From positions 786,371-812,992 of the forward strand of contig BFEA01000097.1 of NCBI GenBank assembly GCA_003427395.1: a stretch of 26,622 bases of DNA. The letters run 5' to 3'. Positions 1-8,777 of the stretch are shown piece after piece. The stretch is from Chara braunii. Lineage: Eukaryota > Streptophyta > Charophyceae > Charales > Characeae. Under the pieces are notes generated by a model. That model was not told the origin of the DNA, searched no databases, and saw nothing but the letters and a program-made list of their open reading frames with translations. Every line of letters starts with the position of its first letter. The first letter of the stretch is position 1. The position numbers were made by a program, and so were the translations under genes.

Positions 1-32
<32 letters not shown>
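1..32. repeat. G homopolymer at window edge
   Basis: The first 32 bases are all G. This may be a contig-end artefact or a genuine poly-G tract; nothing in the sequence tells these apart. Confidence 0.95.
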
Positions 33-35
<3 letters not shown>

Positions 36-72
36 CACGGAGGCGGCGACGGGCGCTAGTGGGCGGTTCCCA

Positions 73-96
73 CCTGAATTCGAATTCGAATTCAGG
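73..96. repeat. Perfect 24-bp palindrome with three GAATTC repeats
   Basis: Three tandem GAATTC hexamers are flanked by CCT and AGG, so the 24 bases equal their own reverse complement. No function is evident. Confidence 0.9.
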
Positions 97-300
97 CCCG
101 ATCTGGGCCGTCGATCGGATCGATCGGACAGCCCACATCGGGCCTTTTCTATTTCGATTTTTTGTGGCCCTGCTGGCCTCTGCCTGCAAGGACCGAGGTC
201 CAGCAGGGCCTCTTACTACACCGCGAGGCCTGAGACCCCCCAGATGCCCCTTCCAAGCATGGCCCCTATTTTCCGCTGGGGCCGGACATTCGTCGCACAT

Positions 301-323
301 CGGACCACCGGCCCGGTGGTCCG
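301..323. repeat. 11-bp inverted repeat with 1-nt spacer
   Basis: The arms CGGACCACCGG and CCGGTGGTCCG are perfect complements separated by a single C. They lie in a GC-rich stretch (about 100-370) with no supported gene. A fold this tight would extrude as a cruciform or form an RNA hairpin. Confidence 0.85.
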
Positions 324-376
324 GTCGGACAACCCGGACCGTTGGGGGGTCTCGGACGTCCGGAGAGGTAACCTAG

Positions 377-412
<36 letters not shown>
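377..412. repeat. (ATT)n microsatellite
   Basis: About twelve TTA/ATT units run uninterrupted up to TTGTTAAAAC. The poly-Asn reading on the minus strand is a by-product of this repeat. Confidence 0.95.
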
Positions 413-413
413 G

Positions 414-756
414 TTAAAACAATTTAATCTTACATGAATGTGTGATATTCCGCCAGTAGCGTCGTGAGGCGGGGGCCATTGTCCGCCCGACTTGTTGGAA
501 AGCAAGCTTGTGACTGTCGTATACCCCTTGCTGTGGTCTCGATATGCTGCACATCGTGATGAACCGTGTTGTGTTGCGATTCTGGCTACGAAGGCTATCG
601 TCCTTGGTCTTCTGGGTTTCACCTATGAGGCTATGACGACTTCTATTGGTGTTGCCAGTGGCAAAGGGCGCATGTGGATCCAAAGCAGGGGGGGAGTGTT
701 CCTTTTGCACCTGCGTGTATAGGGAGAGGCTTTCGGTCCGTTTGAGCCTGAAGGAG
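414..756. other. No recognisable gene
   Basis: Short open frames exist on both strands, but none shows a recognisable domain, biased composition or conservation with another part of the window. I see nothing to annotate here. Confidence 0.6.
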
Positions 757-822
757 GTGAAGTGCACTCACTTCTCTCTTGACTCGCATTTCTCAGTGCA
801 GAGGTGAGGCGATGCACTTCAC
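757..822. repeat. 66-nt foldback
   Basis: GTGAAGTGCA (757-766) is a perfect inverted match to TGCACTTCAC (813-822). Just inside, CTCACTTCTCT can pair with AGAGGTGAG with a small bulge, so the whole segment folds into one long imperfect hairpin. It could be a small foldback element or a structured RNA; there is no evidence of transcription. Confidence 0.7.
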
Positions 823-912
823 ATTATTGTTTTGGGTGGACGATCGCATTCGACTGTGGGCAAAAGCTGTCGGTGGTTCCTCAATGAGAGTCGTTGTTTG
901 GGGACTATACAA

Positions 913-915
<3 letters not shown>

Positions 916-990
<75 letters not shown>
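916..990. repeat. (GA)n microsatellite with (CAGAGA)n tail
   Basis: About 30 GA units are followed by three CAGAGA units and then a purine-rich tail. Repetitive Arg-Glu or Leu-Ser peptides read through here are artefacts. Confidence 0.95.
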
Positions 991-994
<4 letters not shown>

Positions 995-1123
995 AAAGAA
1001 GAGAAGAGATATGTACCTGGAGTATATGACAGTCTTCGTCACGTAGATTCCTCATCAGTGTGAAGTGACTCATGTCGGGAGTCGTACTATAGGCTGGGCG
1101 TTGAGCCTCGAAAGTTTGTCGAA

Positions 1124-1258
1124 GTGTGTGTGTATGTGTGTATGTGTGTATGTGTGTGTGCGTGTGTGGGTGTCCGTGTGCGTGTGTGTGTGTATGTGTG
1201 TTTGTGTGTATGTGTGTATGTGTGTATGTGTGTATGTGTGTACGTGCGTGTGTGTGTG
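1124..1258. repeat. Compound GT/GTAT minisatellite
   Basis: Imperfect GTGTGTAT-type repeats fill 135 bases. Cys/Val-rich and His/Thr-rich translations of this tract are not genes. Confidence 0.95.
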
Positions 1259-1556
1259 CTGCCATGTTCGTTATACACATCTCCAAAAAAAAAACAAAAA
1301 AAAAAACATATTTGTGCCAGACTGCTTCATCTGACTTTCACTGACTCTTTAGAAGAATGAACTAAGACAGTCTTCCCATGATGCTTCTTATTGATGAATA
1401 AGGACTCAACACGTCGCTCAGAGTTAGCAATACTTATGAGTGAAGTAGTCGAGTGCAATCACGTCAACTCTATGTATGTGTGTGTGTGCGTGTGTTGTCA
1501 TATCCGCTATACTCTTAGAAAAAGCATGGTTGTGCCAAACTGTTTCATCGGAGGAG
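1259..1556. repeat. Two diverged copies of a GT-tract plus unique segment
   Basis: The segment after the first GT tract (about 1,259-1,332) reappears at about 1,496-1,551. Shared landmarks in order are a CCATGTTCG/TCATATCCG block, TATAC, an A-rich stretch, TTGTGCCA and TTTCATC/CTTCATC. Both copies follow a GT-rich tract, so a unit of roughly 240 bp has been tandemly duplicated and has diverged. Confidence 0.6.
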
Positions 1557-1562
1557 GTTGAA

Positions 1563-1590
1563 TGTGTGTGTGTGTGTGTGTGTGTGTGTG
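1563..1590. repeat. (TG)14 microsatellite
   Basis: Fourteen uninterrupted TG units. Confidence 0.95.
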
Positions 1591-1591
1591 A

Positions 1592-2019
1592 CACATGCCC
1601 GGTTGGCAATGTGTGTGGAGCCAAGGATATGCAATGTGATAAAAAGGACTGAATGGACAAATGCAATGTCAGTGGAACATCAACAAACAATCTTCATCCC
1701 GATACATACAAAGTGACATTAAGTAGCGCATGGGGAGACTCAAAGATAAGTCCTGACCTGACTAGGATTGACACGACATCCCATCATACACCACACATGT
1801 GAGAGAAGGAGGAGGAACATGCATACATAGAAGAAAGGTCCCTCTTTGACCACATACATGGGGAAGATACCACAAATGGGAGATGGGGGGAGAGGCGAGA
1901 CGAAGAAGGAGGTGAGGGAGAAAACCAAGATCGCGATATCGAAGTCTAAAAGTAGTCCCTTACCGGATGTCCAATCAATGTCTGCCCAAAAAATGTCGGA
2001 TCGGATCCCGGACGCTATG
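1592..2019. other. No recognisable gene
   Basis: A purine-rich stretch around 1,860-1,930 gives charged translations, but no domain, start context or conservation supports a gene. Nothing else is seen up to the start of the large repeat. Confidence 0.55.
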
Positions 2020-2031
2020 CGCGCCGTCGGC

Positions 2032-2057
2032 GCGAATACCCTTACAAGGGTATCCGC
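2032..2057. repeat. Conserved hairpin at left end of copy A
   Basis: ATACCCTT and AAGGGTAT form 8-bp arms around AC, extended by GCG/CGC across one mismatch. The hairpin and the bases after it are nearly identical at 18,030-18,055 although surrounding sequence has diverged, which suggests a functional terminal or promoter-like element. Confidence 0.8.
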
Positions 2058-2874
2058 CCTGGTTTTAGCAAGTGACAGAAAAGGGTTTTCGGTTTGAAAG
2101 TTAGGGAGGTTGTGCGAGTCGTGGCTGAATTTTCTTTTGTGACCAAGAATGTGAGACTGTTTGAAGGAAGTAGGAAGTGCGTGGGTGCGCAAGTTTTGAT
2201 AGGCACAAGATTTTTTTTTTTTTAAATTATAAGATCCACACAGTTGCCGACCAACTTTTGATTTTGATTTAATGAAAGACTAAATGATTTTTTTTTCTCT
2301 TCATCGGCGAAATTGTTTATGGCGAGTACGCAAGTACGGAGATTGACATAGATAAAAGTTCGAGCTTTCTACGGCTAGGAATGAAAAGGTGTGGGCTTGA
2401 GGGAAGGAGTGGCGTGTACGGCGGTTGTGAGCGGAGCCGAGCTCTTTGTATGGTGAGTGACTGTGCCTCAGAGGCCATGGGTGGGGTTGCTGACCAAGGT
2501 ATGGGCTTGGGGCGCTTTGGTAGGCCTGCGGACGACATAGAGACTAGTTATAACTTAACTCGCGATTATTGGTCCCAAGCTTGGGCTTAGCCCTATAGGT
2601 TACGACTTTGGACTGACGCTACTGAGAAGTGATTGGGTTTGGTAACAGAGGGGGCTATTACTACAGTTTGGAGGACCATCGGACGAGCATTATTTTGTAC
2701 TCAGGTCGAGATCTGACTACATCTACTGCGTTATTGGCCGCCATTGTGGGGCCCTCAGGCGCATTAAGATTCCAAGGCCTTCTCATGCGAGTTGAGTATG
2801 TCCCTCTCTTGTATCTCGAGCGTATGAAACCCCTCCTTCTGCCCTTCTCAATCTAAGTCTAGTCTGAAGTTACG

Positions 2875-3000
2875 AGAGGAAGGCGGCAGGCGGGATTGCA
2901 ACCCGTAGGACCGCAGCAAGACCTTGTGGGAGGTCCCCCCACCGATTGCGGGAGCTCTGCCGGAGCCCAGGCGGGGTTCTGGAGGCAGGGAACCGACAGG
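2875..3000 (+). repeat. Conserved block 'GGCGGGATTG' of the large repeat
   Basis: This block matches 21,388-21,505 base for base over most of its length, including CCCCACCGATTGCGG, AGCTCTGCCGG and CTGGAGGCAGGGAAC. It is one of the best conserved parts of the two copies. It lies just before the stem-loop array and contains a small hairpin (GCTC..GAGC) that survives in copy B as a shifted pairing. I do not recognise it as a known RNA. Confidence 0.7.
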
Positions 3001-3229
3001 TATAATCTTGTTTTACTTGTGTGATCCCGCATTCCCCTAAATCTATTACCTTTTGTTGACTGAGATTATGACAAGGACTATCTATTTTTTACTTTATTTC
3101 TGTTTGTACTTATTTTTCAGAACTACTGTGAACTGGAAGGAATGAATTTGTATGAAAGTCGGATACTTAATCTGTTTGAATTAAGAAAAAAGAAAAAGGG
3201 GGAAGGCGAAAGAAGGGCGTTTTGCATGC

Positions 3230-4500
3230 GTTTGACCGGGTCAACCCAAGGCTGGATCCCTCTAAGTTGAGTGGGTTCAACGCTATGTTTTATTTTTGTT
3301 TGTTGGGCTGAATGTGTGACCTTTTAGGACTGGGCCTATCCTAAGTTGGAAGGACCAATCGCTGTTTCTTTTAAGGGTTTCTGAACAGGAGGACGGACAC
3401 CCTAAGTTGGGAAGGCTCAGAATCCTGATGTTTCTTTTGGGTTGCTGAAAACAGAGCTGGGGATATTCTAAGTTGCGTAGACCCAGTCCTGTGTGTGTTT
3501 TCTTCTGAGGGGGACAAGGGCATAAGACTAAGCGTACCCCTAAGTTGGGGCGGCATAGTCATGAGCTGTGAACTTAATAGTCAACCAAAGTATAAAATTT
3601 GATACATATATTATACGAATTTGTATTATCTGGCAGACCGGGCACCCCAAGTTGGGAAAGTCAGTCAGTAAGTTAGGTAGAACAAAATGAGAAGAAAGAC
3701 AAATGAAGAATATAAAGTGAAGGTAACTCGGGCAGACTGAGCGTACCCTTAAGTTAGGGCGGTTAAGTCTTATGCTCGTGATAATATAAAGGAGAAAAGA
3801 GTTAGTATAAATCTTATTTTATTTTTCCTTTTAAATATAAGGCACGGTTGGATGTCTCCCTAAGTTGGGTAGGTCTGACCGTCTGCCTAAAGAAGAAAGA
3901 AAATTATACAGTTTGTACCAAAGTATTTATGTTTGTTTCAAATTGTCGTTGCGGAGGCTAAGCGTACCCTTAAGTTAGGGCGACTTAGTCATACGTTGTT
4001 TGTGTTTGTTAAGGCAGATCAGGCGTACCCTTAAGTTAGGGCGGTCTGGTCGTATTGCCTTATGTAACTTAAACTGTTTAGGCTAACTAGGCGTACCCCT
4101 AAGTTGGGGCGGCCTAGCGATATGCCCTTGTCGTTGATGTTTTGGCAGGTTAGGCATACCCCTAAGTTGGGGCAGTCTAATCCTATGCCCTACGTAAACT
4201 TCGTTTAAGGCTGACTAGGCATACCCTTAAGTTAGGACAGTCTAGTCATATGCCTCATGTCGTCAGTTAAGCAGAAGTCAGACGTACCTTTAAGTTAGGG
4301 TAGTCTGGTCATATGCTTTATGTGCACAGTTTATGTTGGGCCAGGCATACCCCTAAGTTGGGGTAGTCTGGACATACGATTCAGTCATGTAAGCTAGGCA
4401 TAGCCCTAAGTTGGGGCAGTCTAGTTGTGCGTACCCTATTTGTTTTACTTAGGCAGGTCGAGTATATCCCTAAGTTGGGGCGGCTTGATCCTATGCCATA
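3230..4500 (+). repeat. Tandem array of 17 TAAGTT stem-loops (copy A)
   Basis: Seventeen units centre on the hexamer TAAGTT, at 3263, 3342, 3403, 3469, 3541, 3648 (as CAAGTT), 3750, 3861, 3971, 4032, 4100, 4163, 4228, 4291, 4354, 4407 and 4471. From 3971 the spacing settles near 63 bp. In each unit the hexamer is the loop of a short stem: CCCC/GGGG, CCCT/AGGG, CTC/GAG or TCC/GGA. Outside this, a second stem pairs, e.g. GATCAG/CTGGTC (4,017 and 4,046) and CTAGGC/GCCTAG (4,091 and 4,112), and often a third, e.g. AAGGCA/TGCCTT (4,011 and 4,056). Stems differ between units but change in compensation. The array is homologous to 21,765-22,535. Confidence 0.85.
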
Positions 4501-4859
4501 GGAAATGGGGTTTACTAAGGGTTAAAAAAATTGAGAGGTTAACGAACTATCCGGATCAAATTGATGTGGTACTGAGAGAGATGTTTGTTTATGCATGTTG
4601 CAGACACTCGTCTGAGGCATTTTTTGTTAGCTTAGTTGCTTTAGATGCTCGTTGAGCGTTGGAGCTATAGGTAGATGGATGATGGGAGGGAAGCCTGGGA
4701 TATGATAAGACTGACCTTACTGGAGGTTGGGACTAGTGATAACTCACGATACCATCTTCAAAAAAGGGATCGTGCAGACTATCTCTGGTTCTAACTATCA
4801 AGTAAGTGTCAGAAGTTAGACCCAAGTATAGTTGTACTTTGTCTTTGCATTTTTAACTT
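4501..4859. other. No recognisable gene
   Basis: Unique sequence between the two stem-loop arrays of copy A. The open frames seen have no recognisable domain and no counterpart in copy B. Confidence 0.55.
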
Positions 4860-5085
4860 TGTATAAATTTTGGCAGTCTCTTGTTCCTACGGGAAGCGTT
4901 GCCAAATTTTCCAGATGTGAAAAAGTAAGTCACTTTTGGACTCCTGAAAACTCTGAAAAAACACTTTTTCTACGGGAAGCGCTGCCAAAATTTTGTAGAA
5001 TTTAGGGAGTTAGATTATTTTATGTTAGGAAGAATTTGGCAATCCACCCTGTCTAGGGGAGATGCTGTCAAAATTCTCAATAACT
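4860..5085 (+). repeat. Second hairpin array, GGGAAGCG type (copy A)
   Basis: Three units share the core CTACGGGAAGCGnTGCCAAA or the related CTAGGGGAGATGCTGTCAAA. In the first unit AAATTTTGGCA (4,865) pairs with TTGCCAAATTTT (4,899). The third unit carries an inner CCCT/AGGG stem. Six diverged units of the same kind occupy 22,705-23,335 at the equivalent place in copy B. Confidence 0.75.
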
Positions 5086-5784
5086 TTTGGTATCAGTTGA
5101 AGGAAGGTGAGAAAGAAGTTAGTTAGGCTACGAAGTGGAGCGTGTCCTCCGTTTGGATTAAACGTAGTATTGGTTCTTTCTGACCTGTACTGTGATGCAT
5201 GTTCACACTTTCGATTGAAGGATCAAATCGTTAGGCCTGAACCTATAAAAGGTCACTCTTCTGTTATCTTTTGATAACAGGTCGGTTTTCCGGCTCAGCT
5301 CTAATCCACTCTTGCTACTCAACCTAAAGGCATTAGCCCTTGTTCATTGAAATGTTTCTTTTGGGTTTTTACCTGGACTTTATTGAATGACCATTTAAAA
5401 AGGACAAAGTGCTTTATTTTGGAAGGTTGGACAAAGGTTGAGGTTTGTATGGCTAAAGCGAGCGGTGTGAGTGCAAATAATGGTTGAAGTTGACCCCGTG
5501 TAGTGCATGGACTTTTGGTTGAATCTTTGATGTGATTGCANGTATGTTTAGTGATTCGGACTTTGGATTTGCCTGCCTACGATCACATAAGTATATATGG
5601 CTGAGAGGANTCCCACTGTGATTGTGAGAAGTGATCGTCACATATTTATAACCTTCTATATATATGTACATACATACGNGTTGAATGTTCGCGCGACCAA
5701 TTGTGACCGTGTGCAAGGGTTAAACAAATTATACTTTGAGAGAAAAGGGAGATTCNCCTTTCATCCTTTTTGTTTTTTAGAATT
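5086..5784 (+). repeat. Right-central part of copy A
   Basis: No gene is seen. From about 5,260 the sequence follows copy B 24,060-24,530 closely: ACAGGTCGGTT, CAACCTAAA.GGC.TTAGCCCT, TTTATTGAATG.CCATTT, GGCTAAAGC and CTCCGTGTAGTG or its equivalent. Copy B carries a 521-bp MITE-like insertion in this interval that is absent here. A small stem-loop, GTTATC..GATAAC, lies at about 5,262-5,277. Confidence 0.65.
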
Positions 5785-6715
5785 TTATNGTTGGACGTTA
5801 TAGTCCGTGGCAGNTGTCAAAGTCAAACCCCTTGAGTTCTCTCCACNCCCTGGATGGTGGAGTTGGTCTCCAANGCAATAAGAGATNACTGNCACCACAG
5901 GTATGAACTTTTATACCACCCACTCTCCACAGTGTGCAGAAGAGGGTGTGCTGATCAGCCGCCTTNACGGTTGTCTAGCGTCAAGAAATTAACCCCTCAA
6001 GGCGCGTGTCAGCCGACACTTGAGTGTCGAAATGTGACCCGCGAGATCATCGAGGGTCGCATGATTTTGGGTACTACACAGTACTCCATCATAACNACTG
6101 CTTGCGTATGCTTGCATGGCTAGTCGATATGAGAAAGCCCTGCACCCGCGTGATTTTATCTNAAGTCTCACNCGCGACGNCTAACCGACTTCCATGTTAA
6201 AAGGTTATGGGNCGGACAGTGAAGGGACTAGGAGTGTTGTTGTNTTATTGTGTTGTTTGTTTTGTGTCATTCNGTGTGTGTGTGTTGCGGAGTAACGTNT
6301 GGTGTGTAGGATGCATCATAGTCGACCGACGACGAGTCGTGCTTGGGACCTCAGCCCCCCAATGCGTCGATTCGCGTGCGGGTNTGATTGAGGGGCGTTG
6401 ACCGCGCGTACCNCCTATGCTACAGCGAACGAGAAACGCCCNCGNCCGGGCCACCTCTGCGATTGCATACGAAAANCTTTCGCACGTGGTTCGGTAGCTC
6501 NGCNCGGATACGCCCATCCAAGGGATGGTGACAGCTCCCNCGGGTGGAGGTAAGCAGTGCCTCGCGTGACCCTGTCCTGTCATAGGGGCTCGCGAGAGGT
6601 ATGGCTGGCGCACTCGGCCGGAGCAACAAACCGCGCTCTACAACGAAGTCCTGCAAAATTCTGCGTGACGCGGCCGACAGGGTCCCCTTGCGAGACCGAT
6701 GCGTCCGACATCGCT
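5785..6715 (+). repeat. Conserved right end of copy A
   Basis: This block matches 25,105-26,070, beginning TGGACGTTATAGTCC and ending GACCGATGCG.. just before a CT microsatellite. It is dense in short inverted repeats such as GACACT/AGTGTC. Isolated N calls interrupt it. Many C positions in copy B are T here. No coding potential is conserved between the copies. Confidence 0.75.
6032..6062 (+). repeat. Conserved covarying hairpin (copy A)
   Basis: ATGTGACCCGCG pairs with CGAGGGTCGCAT across the loop AGATCAT with one mismatch. The homologous hairpin at 25,354-25,382 differs at several stem positions but stays paired: T-A becomes C-G, T-G becomes C-G, and G/A mismatch becomes T-A. One pair (A-T) is lost there. 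Confidence 0.75.
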
Positions 6716-7019
6716 GTAACCTCTCTCTCTCTCTATCTGAAGAAAAAAAAGAGGAAGGAGAAAAAAAAGAAGAACAAAAAGGAGGGAGGAGGGAGATGAG
6801 GAGGTGTGAAGAAATAGTAAATGCAGGAGGAGGTGACAAGTGATTAGAGGAAGATGCAAGCGACAAAGGAGGGAAATCGCGGGTGGAGTAAGAAAAGGAA
6901 GAGGGCATACTCACCTGACATTGCTACGGATCGAGTGTGATGTGTCAATTATTACAATAGCGACGTGACGTTCTGGCTCAGCAGGAAGTGGGAACAAACC
7001 GCCTACAGGGTTCACTCAT
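6716..7019. other. CT microsatellite, A/G-rich tract and spacer; no gene
   Basis: A short (CT)n tract at 6,719-6,735 is followed by A/G-rich sequence to about 6,900 that gives Lys/Glu-rich or Phe/Ser-rich translations in every frame. I regard these as low-complexity artefacts. The remaining bases show nothing recognisable. Confidence 0.6.
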
Positions 7020-8480
7020 GATGTAAGTAGGCGATGTGTCGCCTTGCTCCATGTTGGATGAGTACATATCGAACCAGTAGTAGGAGACTCCTGTGAGGGT
7101 CGTCTTATTACTTGTTCGAACTTAGTCTGATCTGTCATGAAGGGTAGTAGAGTACTCCANGGAGGGTCGCTCTACTGTCTATTCAAGACTAGGAAAACTA
7201 AGTGTTGAGAGGTGGTGAGGTGCTCCAGTGTGAGTTACCCTACTGCTTCGTTNTGAAAGAGTGGTAGGATGNAGACTTCAGTGGAATTCGACCTACCACT
7301 ATATGCATTTGTACGTACAATGTTCAATACCNGACATATAGTAGGATGCTCCAGTGTGAGTTATCCTACTATTTGCGCATATGTGTGTTATTTGTAGGAA
7401 TCACTTGCTTGAAATCAAACTGGTAATAANAGGTTGTCGTGAGGGTCATCCTATTACTTGTTTGATCTTNGTCTAATAAGTCTAGAAGGTAGTAGAGTAC
7501 TCCAGTGAGGGTCGCTCCACTACGTGTTCAAGACTAGAACGACTAAGCATTGAGGGGTGGTNAGGTACCCTACCACTTGTTTCACTGTGAGTTACCCTAC
7601 CACTTGTTTGAACCTGTGGTCTGCCTGATGCTAAAAGAGTGGTAAGAGGCTTCAGAGCAGGCTATCCTACTACTCGTGTGACCTAAAGTTATATGTACTT
7701 TATGTGGTATTGGGCAAATCTTTATATAAATTGTTCACACATATACGTTTAAGTATTTATATGGATATTCTTATGATAGACGGATAGTGGAGTGTCTCCA
7801 GTGTGAGTCATTCTACTACTCGCCTACCTGCCAAATTGATAAAAGAAGGCCCCGGTGTGGGTCGCCCTATTACTTGTGTAACCCGGATTTGATTGGCGTT
7901 AAAGGAGGGTAGGAATCATGAGAATTCACAGATAGTGAAATACTCTAGTGCGAGTTATCATACTTCTTGCTTGTATATGTTTAACCTATATTATATATAT
8001 GTGTGTGTCATGTCTGGTTGTTCACTCATAAGTTACAAACTGCTTGTATGACATCGAACATATAATAGGATACTTCAGTGTGGGTTATCCTATCACTTGC
8101 TTAAGTCAGACTGCGCCATATTCAAAAGATAATAGGTTGCTCCAGTGAAGGTCAACCTATTATNCGCTTGAATCTAAACCAATTGACAGTGAAAATGTGG
8201 TAAGATACTTCAATGTGAGTCATCTTATTGCTTGTTTGTNTNGNTGCTTATATGTCATCCGCTCGAACGAATAGTAGGATACTCGAGTGAGGGTCATCCT
8301 ACTACTTGTTTGAAGTTAGCCTGCGGAACATTGGAATAGTGTAGTATTCGAAAGATAGTAAGAGACTCTAGTGTGAGTCGTCCGACTGCTCGANTAAATC
8401 CAAATTAACTAGTCTTAGAACTTGAAGAAGTGGTAGGATAAAGGCTCTAGGGAGGGTCGTCATACTCTTACTTACTTTTA
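7020..8480 (+). repeat. Third stem-loop array, CTCCAGTGTGAGT type, about 18 units
   Basis: About eighteen units carry the central motif CTCCAGTGTGAGT or near variants, flanked by complementary arms related to GTAGTAGGAT. Perfect examples are ATAGTAGGAT/ATCCTACTAT (7,338 and 7,363), ATAATAGGTT/AACCTATTAT (8,129 and 8,154) and AGTGGTAGG/CCTACCACT (7,260 and 7,291). Arms change between units with compensation or G-T pairs (GTAGTAGAG/CTCCACTAC at 7,490) while the loop stays similar. Spacing is irregular (about 60-140 bp). No open frame runs through the array. It has no counterpart in copy B. Confidence 0.8.
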
Positions 8481-8537
8481 GACTGATTAGACACNAAGAC
8501 TCCTTAGATTACTTGAATTTGATGACTATCTCTCAAA

Positions 8538-8638
8538 GATGTGACCAGAAATGGAATCCACGGGANTACCTTTTTANAAGAAGTTGTCCCNCGTTAAATT
8601 TGAAGTTCATATTAGTGAACTTCATATAGGGTCACATC
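8538..8638. repeat. Nested inverted repeats
   Basis: GATGTGACC (8,538-8,546) pairs with GGTCACATC (8,630-8,638). Inside it TGAAGTTCA (8,601-8,609) pairs with TGAACTTCA (8,616-8,624). Both pairs are perfect. The element could fold as one two-stem structure between the hairpin array and the truncated PLE. Confidence 0.75.
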
Positions 8639-8777
8639 AATAGCAAAAAGNTGTTGAGACGGTGTTGACCTNTGTGTGATTACATGTCACTTTAACTTTC
8701 AANAGGACTCATTATAGGTTTATATAAAAATACATGATGTTGCCATATGGTAACATGTTGGTCCGTCAACTTAACCC

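Larger units (their letters stand above)
2020..6715 (+). mobile_element. Copy A of a large non-coding repeat family
   Basis: This segment is collinear with 18,020-26,075, though much diverged. Shared blocks in order: the GCGAATACCC hairpin (2,032 and 18,030), TTAGCCCTAT..GGTTACG (2,588 and 18,480), the GGGGCCCTCAGGCG block (2,750 and 21,258), the GGCGGGATTG block (2,890 and 21,398), the TAAGTT stem-loop array, the GGGAAGCG hairpin array, ACAGGTCGGTT (5,277 and 24,078), TGGACGTTATAGTCC, GACACTTGAGTGTCGAA, and CGACGACGAG (6,328 and 25,663). Homology fades in a CT microsatellite near 6,717. No long open frame is shared between copies, so the unit looks non-coding. A large non-autonomous retroelement, a structured-RNA-bearing repeat or a segmental duplication all remain possible. 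The copy is poorer in CpG than copy B. Confidence 0.75.

Noticed and set aside
819-1286. Long minus-strand open frame rich in His/Thr and Ser/Leu
   Set aside because: It is produced by the GA and GT microsatellites; no domain and no plausible composition.
3230-4500. CRISPR-like array, because of regular spacing near 63 bp
   Set aside because: Stems and spacers are not identical direct repeats with unique spacers; the units are related hairpins, and the context is eukaryotic repeat DNA.
6420-6914. 164-codon minus-strand frame
   Set aside because: It crosses the end of copy A and a low-complexity A/G tract; the conserved half is non-coding in copy B.
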